A stretch of DNA of 8,876 nt, taken from an uncultured Alphaproteobacteria bacterium. GTDB taxonomy: Bacteria > Pseudomonadota > Alphaproteobacteria > RF32 > CAG-239. Positions within the stretch are counted from its first letter, which is position 1; every line of letters begins with the position of its first letter. The stretch is from the NCBI GenBank assembly GCA_944391355.1, contig CALXTG010000065.1, forward strand, positions 1-8,876. Direction: 5' to 3'. A model generated the notes under the pieces. It did no database searches and was not told the DNA's origin. It was given only the letters and a program-made list of their open reading frames with translations. Both the position numbers and the translations under genes were made by a program. Positions 1-6,280 of this stretch are shown here, one piece after another.

Positions 1-227
1 CCCCAGCGGATTAACAGCCAGCAAACAACCGCAAGAATTATTGCCCAGCAGCCGCCTTCTTTAAACATCGACAGAGCGATTATACCGGCAGCGATTCCGC
101 AACATAAACCAAATAATTTAAAAATACAGCTGAAATACTGCCGACCTTTTGTCTTCCTCCCGCATATCGCGGTATAGCCGATCACGCAGAGAACAAACGT
201 AACGGCCTTAAAACCAACTAGTTCCAT
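1..227 (-). CDS. Small membrane protein, 3' end beyond the window
   Basis: Read on the minus strand from the ATG at 227-225, a frame stays open for 75 codons to the left edge without a stop, so the C-terminus is missing. The protein starts MELVGFKAVTFVLCVIGYTA and has three hydrophobic stretches: about residues 5-21, 35-54 (cysteine- and glycine-rich) and 60-73. Basic residues between the first two (GRKTKGRQ) suggest a cytoplasmic loop. The ribosome-binding site is weak (an A-rich AAAAGA just before the ATG). The evidence that it is real is the long open frame, its membrane-protein character and a reasonable promoter upstream at 274-301. I do not recognise a family. It resembles its neighbour at 337-657 only in being small and hydrophobic. 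Confidence 0.6.
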   Translation of the reverse strand, partial: MELVGFKAVTFVLCVIGYTAICGRKTKGRQYFSCIFKLFGLCCGIAAGIIALSMFKEGGCWAIILAVVCWLLIRW

Positions 228-273
228 ATCTTTTATTTTTTAATAGTGTTCCAATAATTTATTTTATATATCC

Positions 274-301
274 ATTGTACTGGTAAAATAAATTTTCTCA
301 A
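274..301 (-). promoter_or_regulatory. Candidate sigma-70 promoter for the left-edge membrane gene
   Basis: On the minus strand a TTGAGA (-35, 301-296) is followed after 16 bases by TACAAT (-10, 279-274). The predicted transcript start lies about 40 bases before the ATG at 227. The site follows the terminator at 321-364, so the downstream gene would be transcribed separately from the 106-residue protein gene. Judged by consensus match only. Confidence 0.4.
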
Positions 302-320
302 GTACTTTATTACGGTGTCT

Positions 321-364
321 AAAAAAAGCGAAACGCCTAATCTCTATAAAGATTAAGGCGTTTC
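321..364 (-). terminator. Intrinsic terminator overlapping the 3' end of the 106-residue gene
   Basis: On the minus strand GAAACGCC-T(T)AATCT pairs with AGATTAGGCGTTTC across a six-base loop, with one bulged base. This 13-14 bp stem (364-330) is followed by seven T residues (327-321). The stop codon at 339-337 and the last few codons of the 337-657 gene lie inside the stem, so translation to the end would pass through the hairpin. Plus-strand termination is unlikely because only ATTTTC follows there. Confidence 0.85.
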
Positions 365-657
365 ATTTTCTGCATAAACCGAAAACGAACCAAACAACGA
401 ATCGGATAATATGCTGCCAATAGCGGCACCAAACCCACCAATAATCCCCACCAGCGTAAATACAGCAGGATTACCGTGACAAAAAATAACTGGCATAGAA
501 TGCTCATACCTCCCGCAATTGCGCAGAAAGGTTCGCGTTCGGCCAAAGAATGGGCATAAAAATCGGGTACATCCGGCTTTAAGAACACATAGAAAACGCC
601 GAAAAGCGTTGCTGCGTAAATTATGCCCGCAAAAATAAAGGCTAATACAATTTCCAT
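337..657 (-). CDS. Small integral membrane protein, 106 residues, unknown function
   Basis: The protein is strongly hydrophobic, with three likely membrane segments: residues about 3-26, 45-67 and 69-86. The short loop between segments 1 and 2 is polar (KPDVPDFYAHSLAEREP). The C-terminal tail is basic (RFRFMQKMKRLNLYRD) and so probably cytoplasmic. It starts at ATG 657-655. There is no convincing Shine-Dalgarno sequence, only an A/T-rich run, so the start is less certain than the frame. The terminator at 321-364 matches the 3' end precisely, which supports a real gene. I recognise no family or catalytic motif. It may be a small accessory or orphan inner-membrane protein. Confidence 0.6.
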   Translation of the reverse strand: MEIVLAFIFAGIIYAATLFGVFYVFLKPDVPDFYAHSLAEREPFCAIAGGMSILCQLFFVTVILLYLRWWGLLVGLVPLLAAYYPIRCLVRFRFMQKMKRLNLYRD

Positions 658-731
658 AAAAAAAATTTATATGAATTTAACAAACAGAAATACGGTACTG
701 CCCGATGCAAAATAACCGTTAATAATTTTTA

Positions 732-756
732 AGACAGTTTATTTATAAATCTGTCT
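732..756. repeat. Inverted repeat AGACAG...CTGTCT in the divergent intergenic region
   Basis: AGACAG (732-737) and CTGTCT (751-756) are a perfect inverted pair. Pairing continues inward with TTTA/TAAA and one bulged base. It lies between the divergent 106-residue gene and the secreted-protein gene. A short GTTT follows on the plus strand, too weak for a confident terminator. It could instead be an operator or a small hairpin. No function can be assigned. Confidence 0.3.
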
Positions 757-781
757 GTTTAATAAAGCGTAAAAAATAACG

Positions 782-801
782 GCAAAATCAGAAAATTTTG
801 C
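782..801. repeat. Small A/T-rich hairpin GCAAAAT...ATTTTGC
   Basis: A 7-bp perfect stem with a six-base loop (CAGAAA) lies just before the conserved leader that begins near 825. Runs of T lie a few bases beyond it on both strands (805-812 on plus; across 771-776 on minus), so weak bidirectional termination is possible. In an A/T-rich intergenic stretch it may also be chance. The rest of 658-824 shows no gene or other clear element. Confidence 0.25.
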
Positions 802-824
802 TATGATTTTTTGTTGATTAAAAG

Positions 825-981
825 CTCTTTTCTTGTTTTTGACAAAAAAACATCCCTCGTTCATTTTTTATTTCTAAAAGTGAAAATAGCCGCGGCTTTG
901 CGGCCGGTTTCGTTTGAGCTTCACAGCCCGTTTTGTTATCCTTTAAACATAGACTTTGGCTCTTTTGTTGAGGGGATTACT
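825..981 (+). repeat. Conserved leader, copy 1 (matches 8254-8410)
   Basis: The 157 bases before the start codon at 982 align without a gap to the 157 bases before the start codon at 8411. I count 121 identities by hand (77%). The first 20 bases (825-844) are identical. 851-870 is diverged (about 7 of 20 match). 871-920 is highly conserved (46 of 50), including GCGGCCGGTTTCGTTTGAGC. 931-946 is nearly identical (15 of 16), and the segment next to the ribosome-binding site drifts again. Strong blocks separated by variable ones, at fixed distance from the start codon, point to a shared regulatory cassette rather than a random duplication remnant. Confidence 0.9.
914..942 (+). promoter_or_regulatory. 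Candidate extended -10 promoter in leader copy 1
   Basis: TTGAGC (914-919), a 17-base spacer and TATCCT (937-942), with TG one base before the -10 (TGTTATCCT), form a plausible sigma-70 promoter with an extended -10. The same elements and spacing recur in copy 2 (8343-8371), and the spacer differs there at four positions. A start near 949 gives a leader of about 33 bases containing AGGGG (971-975), six bases before the ATG. An alternative -35, TTGACA at 839-844, is also conserved but has no -10 at suitable distance in either copy. Confidence 0.5.
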
Positions 982-3156
982 ATGAAGAAACTTTTTTTAC
1001 TTTTGTTTTCTTTGTTCTGGAGCTTTTCGGCTTCCTCTGCTCCTCTCAGCTTTGACATTCACACACCCAATGAGCCAAAGTCTATGCAAGTTGCCAAAGT
1101 ATATTTTCTTCCCGACTGGAGAGATAAGGGAATGTTTTGGGACGGGGCTGATGAAAAACCCTGTACCGAGGTATGTCCGCAAAAGACAGACTATGACTGT
1201 AAATACGGAACCGAAAGCTATGTCAACGGCTGCGGGTTAACCTGTTCGCGCTGCGTTGAATGTTCCGGCTGTGAAGAACAAGGCTATACATTAAGCGAAT
1301 GTCCGGTTAACGGTATATGTCTGAACGACTGCTGCAACAAACTGTATAAAATAACAGATTGCAACAGCGGTTATGTTTTAGAAAACGGGGCTTGTCGGGC
1401 GGAAAACTGTACGGAGAATGCCTCTTTATGCGACAGTACTACAGAGAAATGCGGCAACGGCCAATGTGTTGAAAAGGACTGCACGGAATATCCGGATAAA
1501 TGCGGAAGCAATCAAGTTTGTGTTAATGGAGAGTGTATTGCCAAAGACTGCAACAATACGCCCTCACTCTGTACCGCTACCGAGAAATGCCTGTTGCAGG
1601 ACGGGGTTTATAAATGTGTCTGCAGCCCGACTTGTACGGATGAAAGCGACTGTTCTAACGGTACCGAAACTATTGCCAACGGCTGCGGCGGAGAATGTAC
1701 TGTGTGTAAGAAAGGGCCTCCGGCCGAAGCGGTTATCTTCACCTTCAGCCCCGATACGGCCAATGTAACGCTGACTCTGCCGACCGCTTCCTACAGCGGA
1801 ATAACGGCAGATTACACTGTCGACTGGGGTGACGGAACGGTTGATAAGAATCTGACAACCCTAAAACCCACTCATACTTATGCCGAAGCCGGAAGCTATG
1901 ATGTGACTATAACCGGAAGCTTAGGAAAGCTGGGGCAAATTTCCTCATCAAATATTAAATATGTCACCCAAATTAAACAGCTTAACTTGAGCAGTATTAG
2001 AAACTTTGCTGCTACTTTTGAGGGCGGAACAAATATAAGGGGAAACATCCCCGAACTGCCGCTCAATCTGGAAAGTGCAGGAGATATGTTTTATGAGTGC
2101 AAGAATTTAACTGGACGCATTCCCAAATTTCCGCCAAAGTTGAGCAATGGAAGCGGAATGTTCTATAAATGCAGTGGACTGAGCGGAAGTATCCCTGAAC
2201 TCCCGGCAGGATTAACAGATGGAGACGGAATGTTTACGGATTGTGCCGGTCTGACCGGAAATATTCCCGTGTTACCGAAAACCTTGAGGGATGCCAGTTC
2301 AAGAGATAGTGGTACAAGTAGATCTTCTTTCGGCGGAATGTTTGGTGGGTGTCGCGGATTGACCGGAAACATTCCTCAATTACCAGAGGGGTTACTCTAT
2401 GCAGATGGTATGTTTAAGAGCTGTACCGGTCTCACAGGGTCAATTCCACAATTACCGACAAAACTGCAATATGCCAAAGGTATGTTTGAGTACTGCAGCA
2501 ACTTAACCGGAAATATTCCCGAACTCCCGGCCAGTTTAACAGACGGTTCGATGATGTTCTCCGGATGCAGCGGGCTGACCGGAAGTATTCCTGAACTACC
2601 AGCCACATTAAAGCGAGGCTATAGCATGTTTGAGTACTGCAGCAGCTTAACAGGTAATATTCCCGAACTTCCGGCAAGTTTAGAGGATGTCGCCAGAATG
2701 TTTTTTGATTGCCGCGGATTAACCGGAAATATTCCTAAAATACCGGCAAGTTTAACTGATACTTGGGGATTGTTCCATGGCTGTAGCAACTTAACAGGAA
2801 CCATTCCCGAGCTTCCGGCTGGGTTAACTGATGGCTCCAGCATGTTCTCCGGTTGCAGTAAACTGACCGGAACCATTCCCGAGCTTCCGGCGGGATTAAC
2901 TGATGGCGGCGGCATGTTTGAGGAGTGTTCCGGACTTACCGGCAATATTCCAGCATTGCCGGTAAGTTTAGTTGCGGTAAATGTAATGTTTAAAGGTTGT
3001 CGCAGCTTGACCGGTGTGACAACTGTCAATGGACAATATCCTTATCAGTACTTGATAAATGCCAAGACTCATGGCTGGATGGTAGATGATGCTTCCGAAG
3101 CAGTACGCCAGCATTTCCCGACCTCCTGGGGCGGAACTTGCACAACGTGTCAGTAG
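982..3156 (+). CDS. Secreted Cys-rich / PKD-like / BspA-like repeat protein, 724 residues
   Basis: The frame is open from 811, but the ATG at 982 is chosen because AGGGG lies six bases upstream and a clear signal peptide follows (MKKLFLLLFSLFWSFSASSA, likely cut after residue 20). Then come: a motif QVAKVYFLPDW (36-46) shared with the gene at 8411; a domain with 32 cysteines between residues 61 and 242, including NGxC-type spacings and two related GTE(S/T)-x2-NGCG-x2-C-x2-C segments (76-91, 227-242); a PKD-like fold (about 250-312) with DWGDGT and HTYAEAGSYDVTI; and thirteen 24-residue repeats from 369 with consensus MFxxCxxLTGxIPxLPxxL. The repeats resemble the BspA/DUF285 surface-protein class, which suggests adhesion or host/neighbour contact; that role is inference. 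No C-terminal anchor is obvious; the tail ends GGTCTTCQ. It is transcribed alone and stops at a strong terminator. Confidence 0.93.
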   Translation: MKKLFLLLFSLFWSFSASSAPLSFDIHTPNEPKSMQVAKVYFLPDWRDKGMFWDGADEKPCTEVCPQKTDYDCKYGTESYVNGCGLTCSRCVECSGCEEQGYTLSECPVNGICLNDCCNKLYKITDCNSGYVLENGACRAENCTENASLCDSTTEKCGNGQCVEKDCTEYPDKCGSNQVCVNGECIAKDCNNTPSLCTATEKCLLQDGVYKCVCSPTCTDESDCSNGTETIANGCGGECTVCKKGPPAEAVIFTFSPDTANVTLTLPTASYSGITADYTVDWGDGTVDKNLTTLKPTHTYAEAGSYDVTITGSLGKLGQISSSNIKYVTQIKQLNLSSIRNFAATFEGGTNIRGNIPELPLNLESAGDMFYECKNLTGRIPKFPPKLSNGSGMFYKCSGLSGSIPELPAGLTDGDGMFTDCAGLTGNIPVLPKTLRDASSRDSGTSRSSFGGMFGGCRGLTGNIPQLPEGLLYADGMFKSCTGLTGSIPQLPTKLQYAKGMFEYCSNLTGNIPELPASLTDGSMMFSGCSGLTGSIPELPATLKRGYSMFEYCSSLTGNIPELPASLEDVARMFFDCRGLTGNIPKIPASLTDTWGLFHGCSNLTGTIPELPAGLTDGSSMFSGCSKLTGTIPELPAGLTDGGGMFEECSGLTGNIPALPVSLVAVNVMFKGCRSLTGVTTVNGQYPYQYLINAKTHGWMVDDASEAVRQHFPTSWGGTCTTCQ
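2086..3057 (+). repeat. Thirteen tandem 72-bp (24-residue) repeats
   Basis: Units begin at residues 369, 393, 417, 453, 477, 501, 525, 549, 573, 597, 621, 645 and 669 of the secreted protein. All are 24 residues apart except unit 3, which carries 12 extra residues (RDSGTSRSSFGG, 2302-2337). Each unit has Met/Leu-Phe, then a Cys at position 5, then usually LTGxIP. The last unit is degenerate after LTG. Some units are close in DNA: 2797-2835 and 2869-2907 differ at two of 39 bases, both synonymous. Units 6 and 8 share 19 identical bases at 2482 and 2626, exactly two units apart. This suggests growth by unequal exchange of one- and two-unit blocks. Confidence 0.9.
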
Positions 3157-3160
3157 CCTT

Positions 3161-3190
3161 AAATAAAGACGCCTTTCGGCGTCTTTATTT
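3161..3190. terminator. Bidirectional intrinsic terminator between convergent genes
   Basis: AAATAAAGACGCC (3161-3173) and GGCGTCTTTATTT (3178-3190) form a perfect 13-bp stem closed by a TTTC loop. The A/T-rich outer arms supply the T-run on either strand. It begins four bases after the stop of the secreted-protein gene (3156) and lies 18 bases beyond the stop of mrp (3209, minus), so it can serve both. Confidence 0.92.
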
Positions 3191-3208
3191 ATACAAGGTT
3201 TTGTTTTC

Positions 3209-4207
3209 TTAAATATCCAGTTTGCGTTTGATTTTAGCGGCGATATCTTCATACGCTCCGGTATGCGGGCTTTCGGGCTCGGCCATGACAATCGGCGTGC
3301 CGTTGTCGGCATTTTCGCGAATACTCAGATGCAGCGGAATCTCTCCCAGAAAATCAACGCCCAATTCTTTAGCGGTTTCCCGTGCTCCGGCATGTCCGAA
3401 GATATCGGCGCGGGTACCGCATTTTTCGCAAAGATAATAGCTCATATTTTCAATAATGCCCAAAATCGGCACGTCAACACGTTTGAACATATTAACGCCT
3501 TTAACCGCATCAATCAGGGCGATATCCTGCGGCGTCGAAACGATTACGACCCCGTCGAGATTAAGCTTTTGTGATAAAGTCAGCTGAATATCTCCGGTTC
3601 CGGGAGGCATATCAATCACCATTACGTCAATTTCACCCCAGTTGGTTTCGGTCAGCAGCTGCTCCAATGCACCGCAGGCTTTGGAACCGCGCCAGATTAA
3701 CGGTTGTGAGCGGTCAATCAGGGTGCCGATAGACATGGAAGCAATATTCATATTCTCAAAGGGCTGGAAAATCTGACCGTCAAAACTGATCGGCGGCACA
3801 CCTTCATATCCGAGCATCGTGGGAATCGACGGACCGTAGATGTCGGCATCAAACAAGGCGACTTTCAGACCAAGATTAGCCAGAGCCAGCGCCAGATTAA
3901 CCGAAGTAGTCGATTTGCCGACACCGCCTTTTCCCGAAGCGACGCCGATAATTTTTTTAACGCCTTGAAGCTGCCATTTGGCGGGCTCTTCCTGTAACGG
4001 CGCGACTTTCTTTTCCGCCGTATAGACAATGCTGGCTTTTTTGATGCCGTCTACCCCGGAAACCAGACGCGTCAATTCGGCAGCCATGGCCGTATCTTCG
4101 GCGACATTGCGCAGCGTAACAATTGCGCGGCCGTTAAAAATTTTGATGCTCTCGATATTTTCAGGGGCATAATATTTACTGACAATTTCCTGAATACGAT
4201 TTTCCAT
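3209..4207 (-). CDS. mrp: Mrp/ApbC-type iron-sulfur cluster carrier ATPase
   Basis: A cytoplasmic P-loop ATPase of the Mrp/NBP35 family, which binds and hands over [4Fe-4S] clusters to apo-proteins. The 332 residues contain a short N-terminal domain (1-65, MIP18/DUF59-like position); a deviant Walker A loop SGKGGVGKST (91-100); ALFDADIYGPSIPTMLG (117-133) with the DAD aspartates; WRGSKACGALEQLL (172-185); the Walker B region VIDMPPGTGD (197-206); and the cluster-binding CEKC (C260, C263). Length and motifs are normal for the family. It starts at ATG 4207-4205, with AGGA seven bases upstream on the minus strand. It is divergent from hflK across about 100 bases and converges on the secreted-protein gene, so it is probably transcribed alone. 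No defects seen. Confidence 0.97.
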   Translation of the reverse strand: MENRIQEIVSKYYAPENIESIKIFNGRAIVTLRNVAEDTAMAAELTRLVSGVDGIKKASIVYTAEKKVAPLQEEPAKWQLQGVKKIIGVASGKGGVGKSTTSVNLALALANLGLKVALFDADIYGPSIPTMLGYEGVPPISFDGQIFQPFENMNIASMSIGTLIDRSQPLIWRGSKACGALEQLLTETNWGEIDVMVIDMPPGTGDIQLTLSQKLNLDGVVIVSTPQDIALIDAVKGVNMFKRVDVPILGIIENMSYYLCEKCGTRADIFGHAGARETAKELGVDFLGEIPLHLSIRENADNGTPIVMAEPESPHTGAYEDIAAKIKRKLDI

Positions 4208-4242
4208 AATCCCTGTCCTGTTGATAGAGTTTCATCGGTAAT

Positions 4243-4272
4243 TGTTTTTAACTGATATTTATATTATATAAA
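4243..4272 (+). promoter_or_regulatory. Candidate promoter for the hflK-hflC-Do protease-holC operon
   Basis: The mrp-hflK intergenic region (4208-4310) is A/T-rich in the middle. TTGTTT (4243-4248) lies 16 bases before TATATA (4265-4270) or 18 before TATAAA (4267-4272). Transcription would start about 30 bases before the ATG at 4311, where GGAG (4301-4304) is the ribosome-binding site. On the minus strand the same stretch contains TATAAT and TATAAA, so it may also hold the mrp promoter, but I see no good -35 for that direction. Confidence 0.4.
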
Positions 4273-4310
4273 AGTGTAATGCAATAAAATAAAGACAGAG
4301 GGAGAAAAAT

Positions 4311-5387
4311 ATGGCAAAAGATCAGGGTCCCTGGGGCCAGAACGACAACGGCAGTCCCTGGGGCGATACGGACAAATCCCCCCGCAAAGCCAAAGTTATC
4401 GATCTGCCGAAAATTAAAAAACCCGGCGATTTTGACTTCAGCGTCAAATGGATTATTCTGATTGTCATCGGCTTGTGGCTGGCTTCGGGCTTTTATCAGG
4501 TTCAAACCGGCGAACAAGGGGTTGTCCTGCGTTTCGGCAGTTATGTAAAAACAACCGAAGCCGGTTTACATTATCATTTGCCCTACCCGATTGAAACCGT
4601 TACCAAAGTAAATGTCAGCAAAGAAAGAGACATCACGCTCGGCGGCGAAGCAGCCTACAGCGCTTCTAATGCGGCAGGTATTCGCAACGGCAGCAGCAAT
4701 TACGGCCGCGAGCTGAATTCTTTTACCGAAAGCCATATGCTGACCGGTGACGAAAACATTGTCGACATTAATCTTAACATTGTCTGGAAAGTCAAAGATG
4801 CCAAAGATTATCTGTTCAGCATGCGCGACCCCGACACGACCGTTCGCGTCGCTTCGCAGTCGGTTCTGCGCGAAATCGTCGGCCAGTCGGAGATGCAGCC
4901 GATTATTACCGGCGACCGCGGCAAAGTCGAGGACGAAACCAAGGAAGAACTGCAAAAACTGATGGACGAGTTTAATTCCGGCGTGGTTATCGTCCGTGTC
5001 AAACTGCAGAAAGCCGACCCGCCGAAGCAGGTTGTCGATGCGTTTAACGAAGTTCAGCGCGCCAAGGCAGATATGGAAAGATTCAAAAATGAAGCCGAAG
5101 CCTATCGGAACGAGATTTTGCCTAAATCGCGCGGTGAAGCCGCTCAACGGCTGCAAAACGCCGAAGCCTATCGGCAGTCGGTTATTAAACGCGCTCAGGG
5201 CGATACCGAAAGATTCATGTCGGTTTACAAGGCCTATAAACAGGGCAAACAGGTTACGACCAAGCGTATGTATCTGGAAACCATGGAAGCGGTATTGAAA
5301 AACTCTGATAAAGTTATTCTGGATCCTTCGGCCAAAGGTTCAAACGTGGTTCCTTACCTGCCCTTAGATAAACTGAAAAGCAAATAG
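4311..5387 (+). CDS. hflK: HflK, membrane subunit of the HflKC-FtsH complex
   Basis: With HflC it forms a large SPFH/band-7 assembly that encloses and modulates the FtsH protease in the inner membrane. The 358 residues begin with a cytoplasmic glycine/proline/tryptophan-rich tail (GPWG, SPWG), typical of HflK. A membrane segment follows at about 45-63. The SPFH domain starts QVQTGEQGVVLRFGSY (63-78) and contains MLTGDENIVDINLNIVWKV (143-161). A long Ala/Glu/Arg-rich helical region (about 245-312) follows, with the RAQGDTERF motif (294-302). The C-terminus is short. Residues about 111-136 form a polar Ser/Ala/Asn/Gly-rich loop that looks longer than in the enterobacterial protein. GGAG six bases before the ATG supports the start. 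It is the first gene of the operon, with hflC 11 bases downstream. Confidence 0.96.
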   Translation: MAKDQGPWGQNDNGSPWGDTDKSPRKAKVIDLPKIKKPGDFDFSVKWIILIVIGLWLASGFYQVQTGEQGVVLRFGSYVKTTEAGLHYHLPYPIETVTKVNVSKERDITLGGEAAYSASNAAGIRNGSSNYGRELNSFTESHMLTGDENIVDINLNIVWKVKDAKDYLFSMRDPDTTVRVASQSVLREIVGQSEMQPIITGDRGKVEDETKEELQKLMDEFNSGVVIVRVKLQKADPPKQVVDAFNEVQRAKADMERFKNEAEAYRNEILPKSRGEAAQRLQNAEAYRQSVIKRAQGDTERFMSVYKAYKQGKQVTTKRMYLETMEAVLKNSDKVILDPSAKGSNVVPYLPLDKLKSK

Positions 5388-5398
5388 GAGTACAAAGC

Positions 5399-6274
5399 AT
5401 GAGCGATAAAATTAAAATCTATGCCGGTATTTTGGCGGCGTTAATCATCTTTGTAGTCTGGGATTCGGTTTATATCGTCCAGCAGACCGAACAGGCAATT
5501 GTTTTGCAGTTCGGCGAACCGGTGCGTCTGGTCAAGGAACCGGGACTGAAATTTAAAATTCCCTTTATTCAGAAAGTCACTTATTATGACAACCGGCTGC
5601 TGAATCTTGATCCGCCGGCGCAGGAAGTGGTTTTGAACGATAAAAAACGTCTGGATGTTGACAGTTTTACCCGTTACCGTATTATTGATCCGTTAAAATT
5701 TTATCAGACGGTACGTACCGAATATAATGCCCGCGAACGTCTGGCCGCGATTGTGAATTCTTCGGTTCGTAAAATTCTCGGCCAGATTACGCTGCCGGAA
5801 CTGTTATCGCAGCAGCGTAATCAGATAATGAAAAAAATAAGCGAAGCGGTTAAAGTAGACGCCCAACAGATAGGTGTCAGCGTTGCCGATGTACGGATCC
5901 GCCGCGCCGACCTGCCGATTGATGTTTTGCAGGCGATTAATGCCCGGATGAAAACCGAACGCGAAAGAGACGCCAAAGAATTTCGGGCTCAGGGACAGCA
6001 ACAGGCACAGCAAATTCGCGCTCAGGCTGATAAAGAAACAGCCATCATTGTTGCCGAAGCCGATAAAAAAGCTCAGATTATCCGCGGCGAAGGTGACGAG
6101 CAGGTTATCATGATCTGGAATAATGCCGCCAATCTTGATCCGCAGTTCTACGCTTTTTACCGCTCGCTCGAAGCCTATCGCAAAGCACTTGCCGACGGTG
6201 AAACTTCCATGGTCATCGCGCCGGACAGCGAGTTCTTTGACTTCTTTCGGCAAACCGGACCGGTACGGAGATAA
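5399..6274 (+). CDS. hflC: HflC, partner of HflK
   Basis: The second SPFH/band-7 subunit of the FtsH-regulating complex, facing the periplasm. The 291 residues have one N-terminal membrane segment (about 7-22), then YIVQQTEQAIVLQFGEP (25-41), PGLKFKIPFIQKVTYYDNRLL (48-68, start of the band-7 fold) and RADLPIDVLQAINARMKTER (169-188). A helical Gln/Ala-rich stretch (about 189-235) holds ADKKAQIIRGEGDEQ. The C-terminus is conserved (YRSLEAYRKAL, then VIAPDSEFFDFF). Length is normal for the family. AGGAG at 5386-5390 overlaps the hflK stop codon and lies eight bases before the ATG, so the two are transcribed together and probably made in matched amounts. Confidence 0.97.
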   Translation: MSDKIKIYAGILAALIIFVVWDSVYIVQQTEQAIVLQFGEPVRLVKEPGLKFKIPFIQKVTYYDNRLLNLDPPAQEVVLNDKKRLDVDSFTRYRIIDPLKFYQTVRTEYNARERLAAIVNSSVRKILGQITLPELLSQQRNQIMKKISEAVKVDAQQIGVSVADVRIRRADLPIDVLQAINARMKTERERDAKEFRAQGQQQAQQIRAQADKETAIIVAEADKKAQIIRGEGDEQVIMIWNNAANLDPQFYAFYRSLEAYRKALADGETSMVIAPDSEFFDFFRQTGPVRR

Positions 6275-6280
6275 ACAGGC

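Noticed and set aside
839..879. TTGACA at 839-844 as the -35 of the secreted-protein promoter
   Set aside because: It is conserved and a perfect consensus, but neither copy has a recognisable -10 at 16-18 bases, and the spacing region is the least conserved part of the leader. Kept only as an alternative.
811..981. Upstream in-frame extension of the 724-residue protein to ATG 811, or a conserved upstream peptide containing LRPVSFELH in both leaders
   Set aside because: The frame is open before both start codons and reads similarly, but copy 2 has an in-frame stop at 8294-8296. Differences between the copies are not biased to third codon positions. No ribosome-binding site precedes ATG 811 or the shared GTG at 880/8309. 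The signal peptides begin at the chosen ATGs. The similarity is better explained at DNA level.
2619..3029. 136-codon minus-strand open frame opposite the repeat array (and similar ones at 2163-2372, 2397-2606, 2432-2677)
   Set aside because: These are antisense shadows of the 72-bp repeats: their repetitive sequence simply mirrors the repeat units, and they lack start signals.
2086..3057. CRISPR array or DNA-level tandem element in the repeat region
   Set aside because: The 72-base periodicity is exactly 24 codons, variation follows codon rules, and there are no spacers; it is a coding repeat.
4566..5156. 196-codon minus-strand open frame inside hflK
   Set aside because: It lies wholly opposite a well-supported hflK with intact family motifs, and has no plausible start signal or recognisable product.
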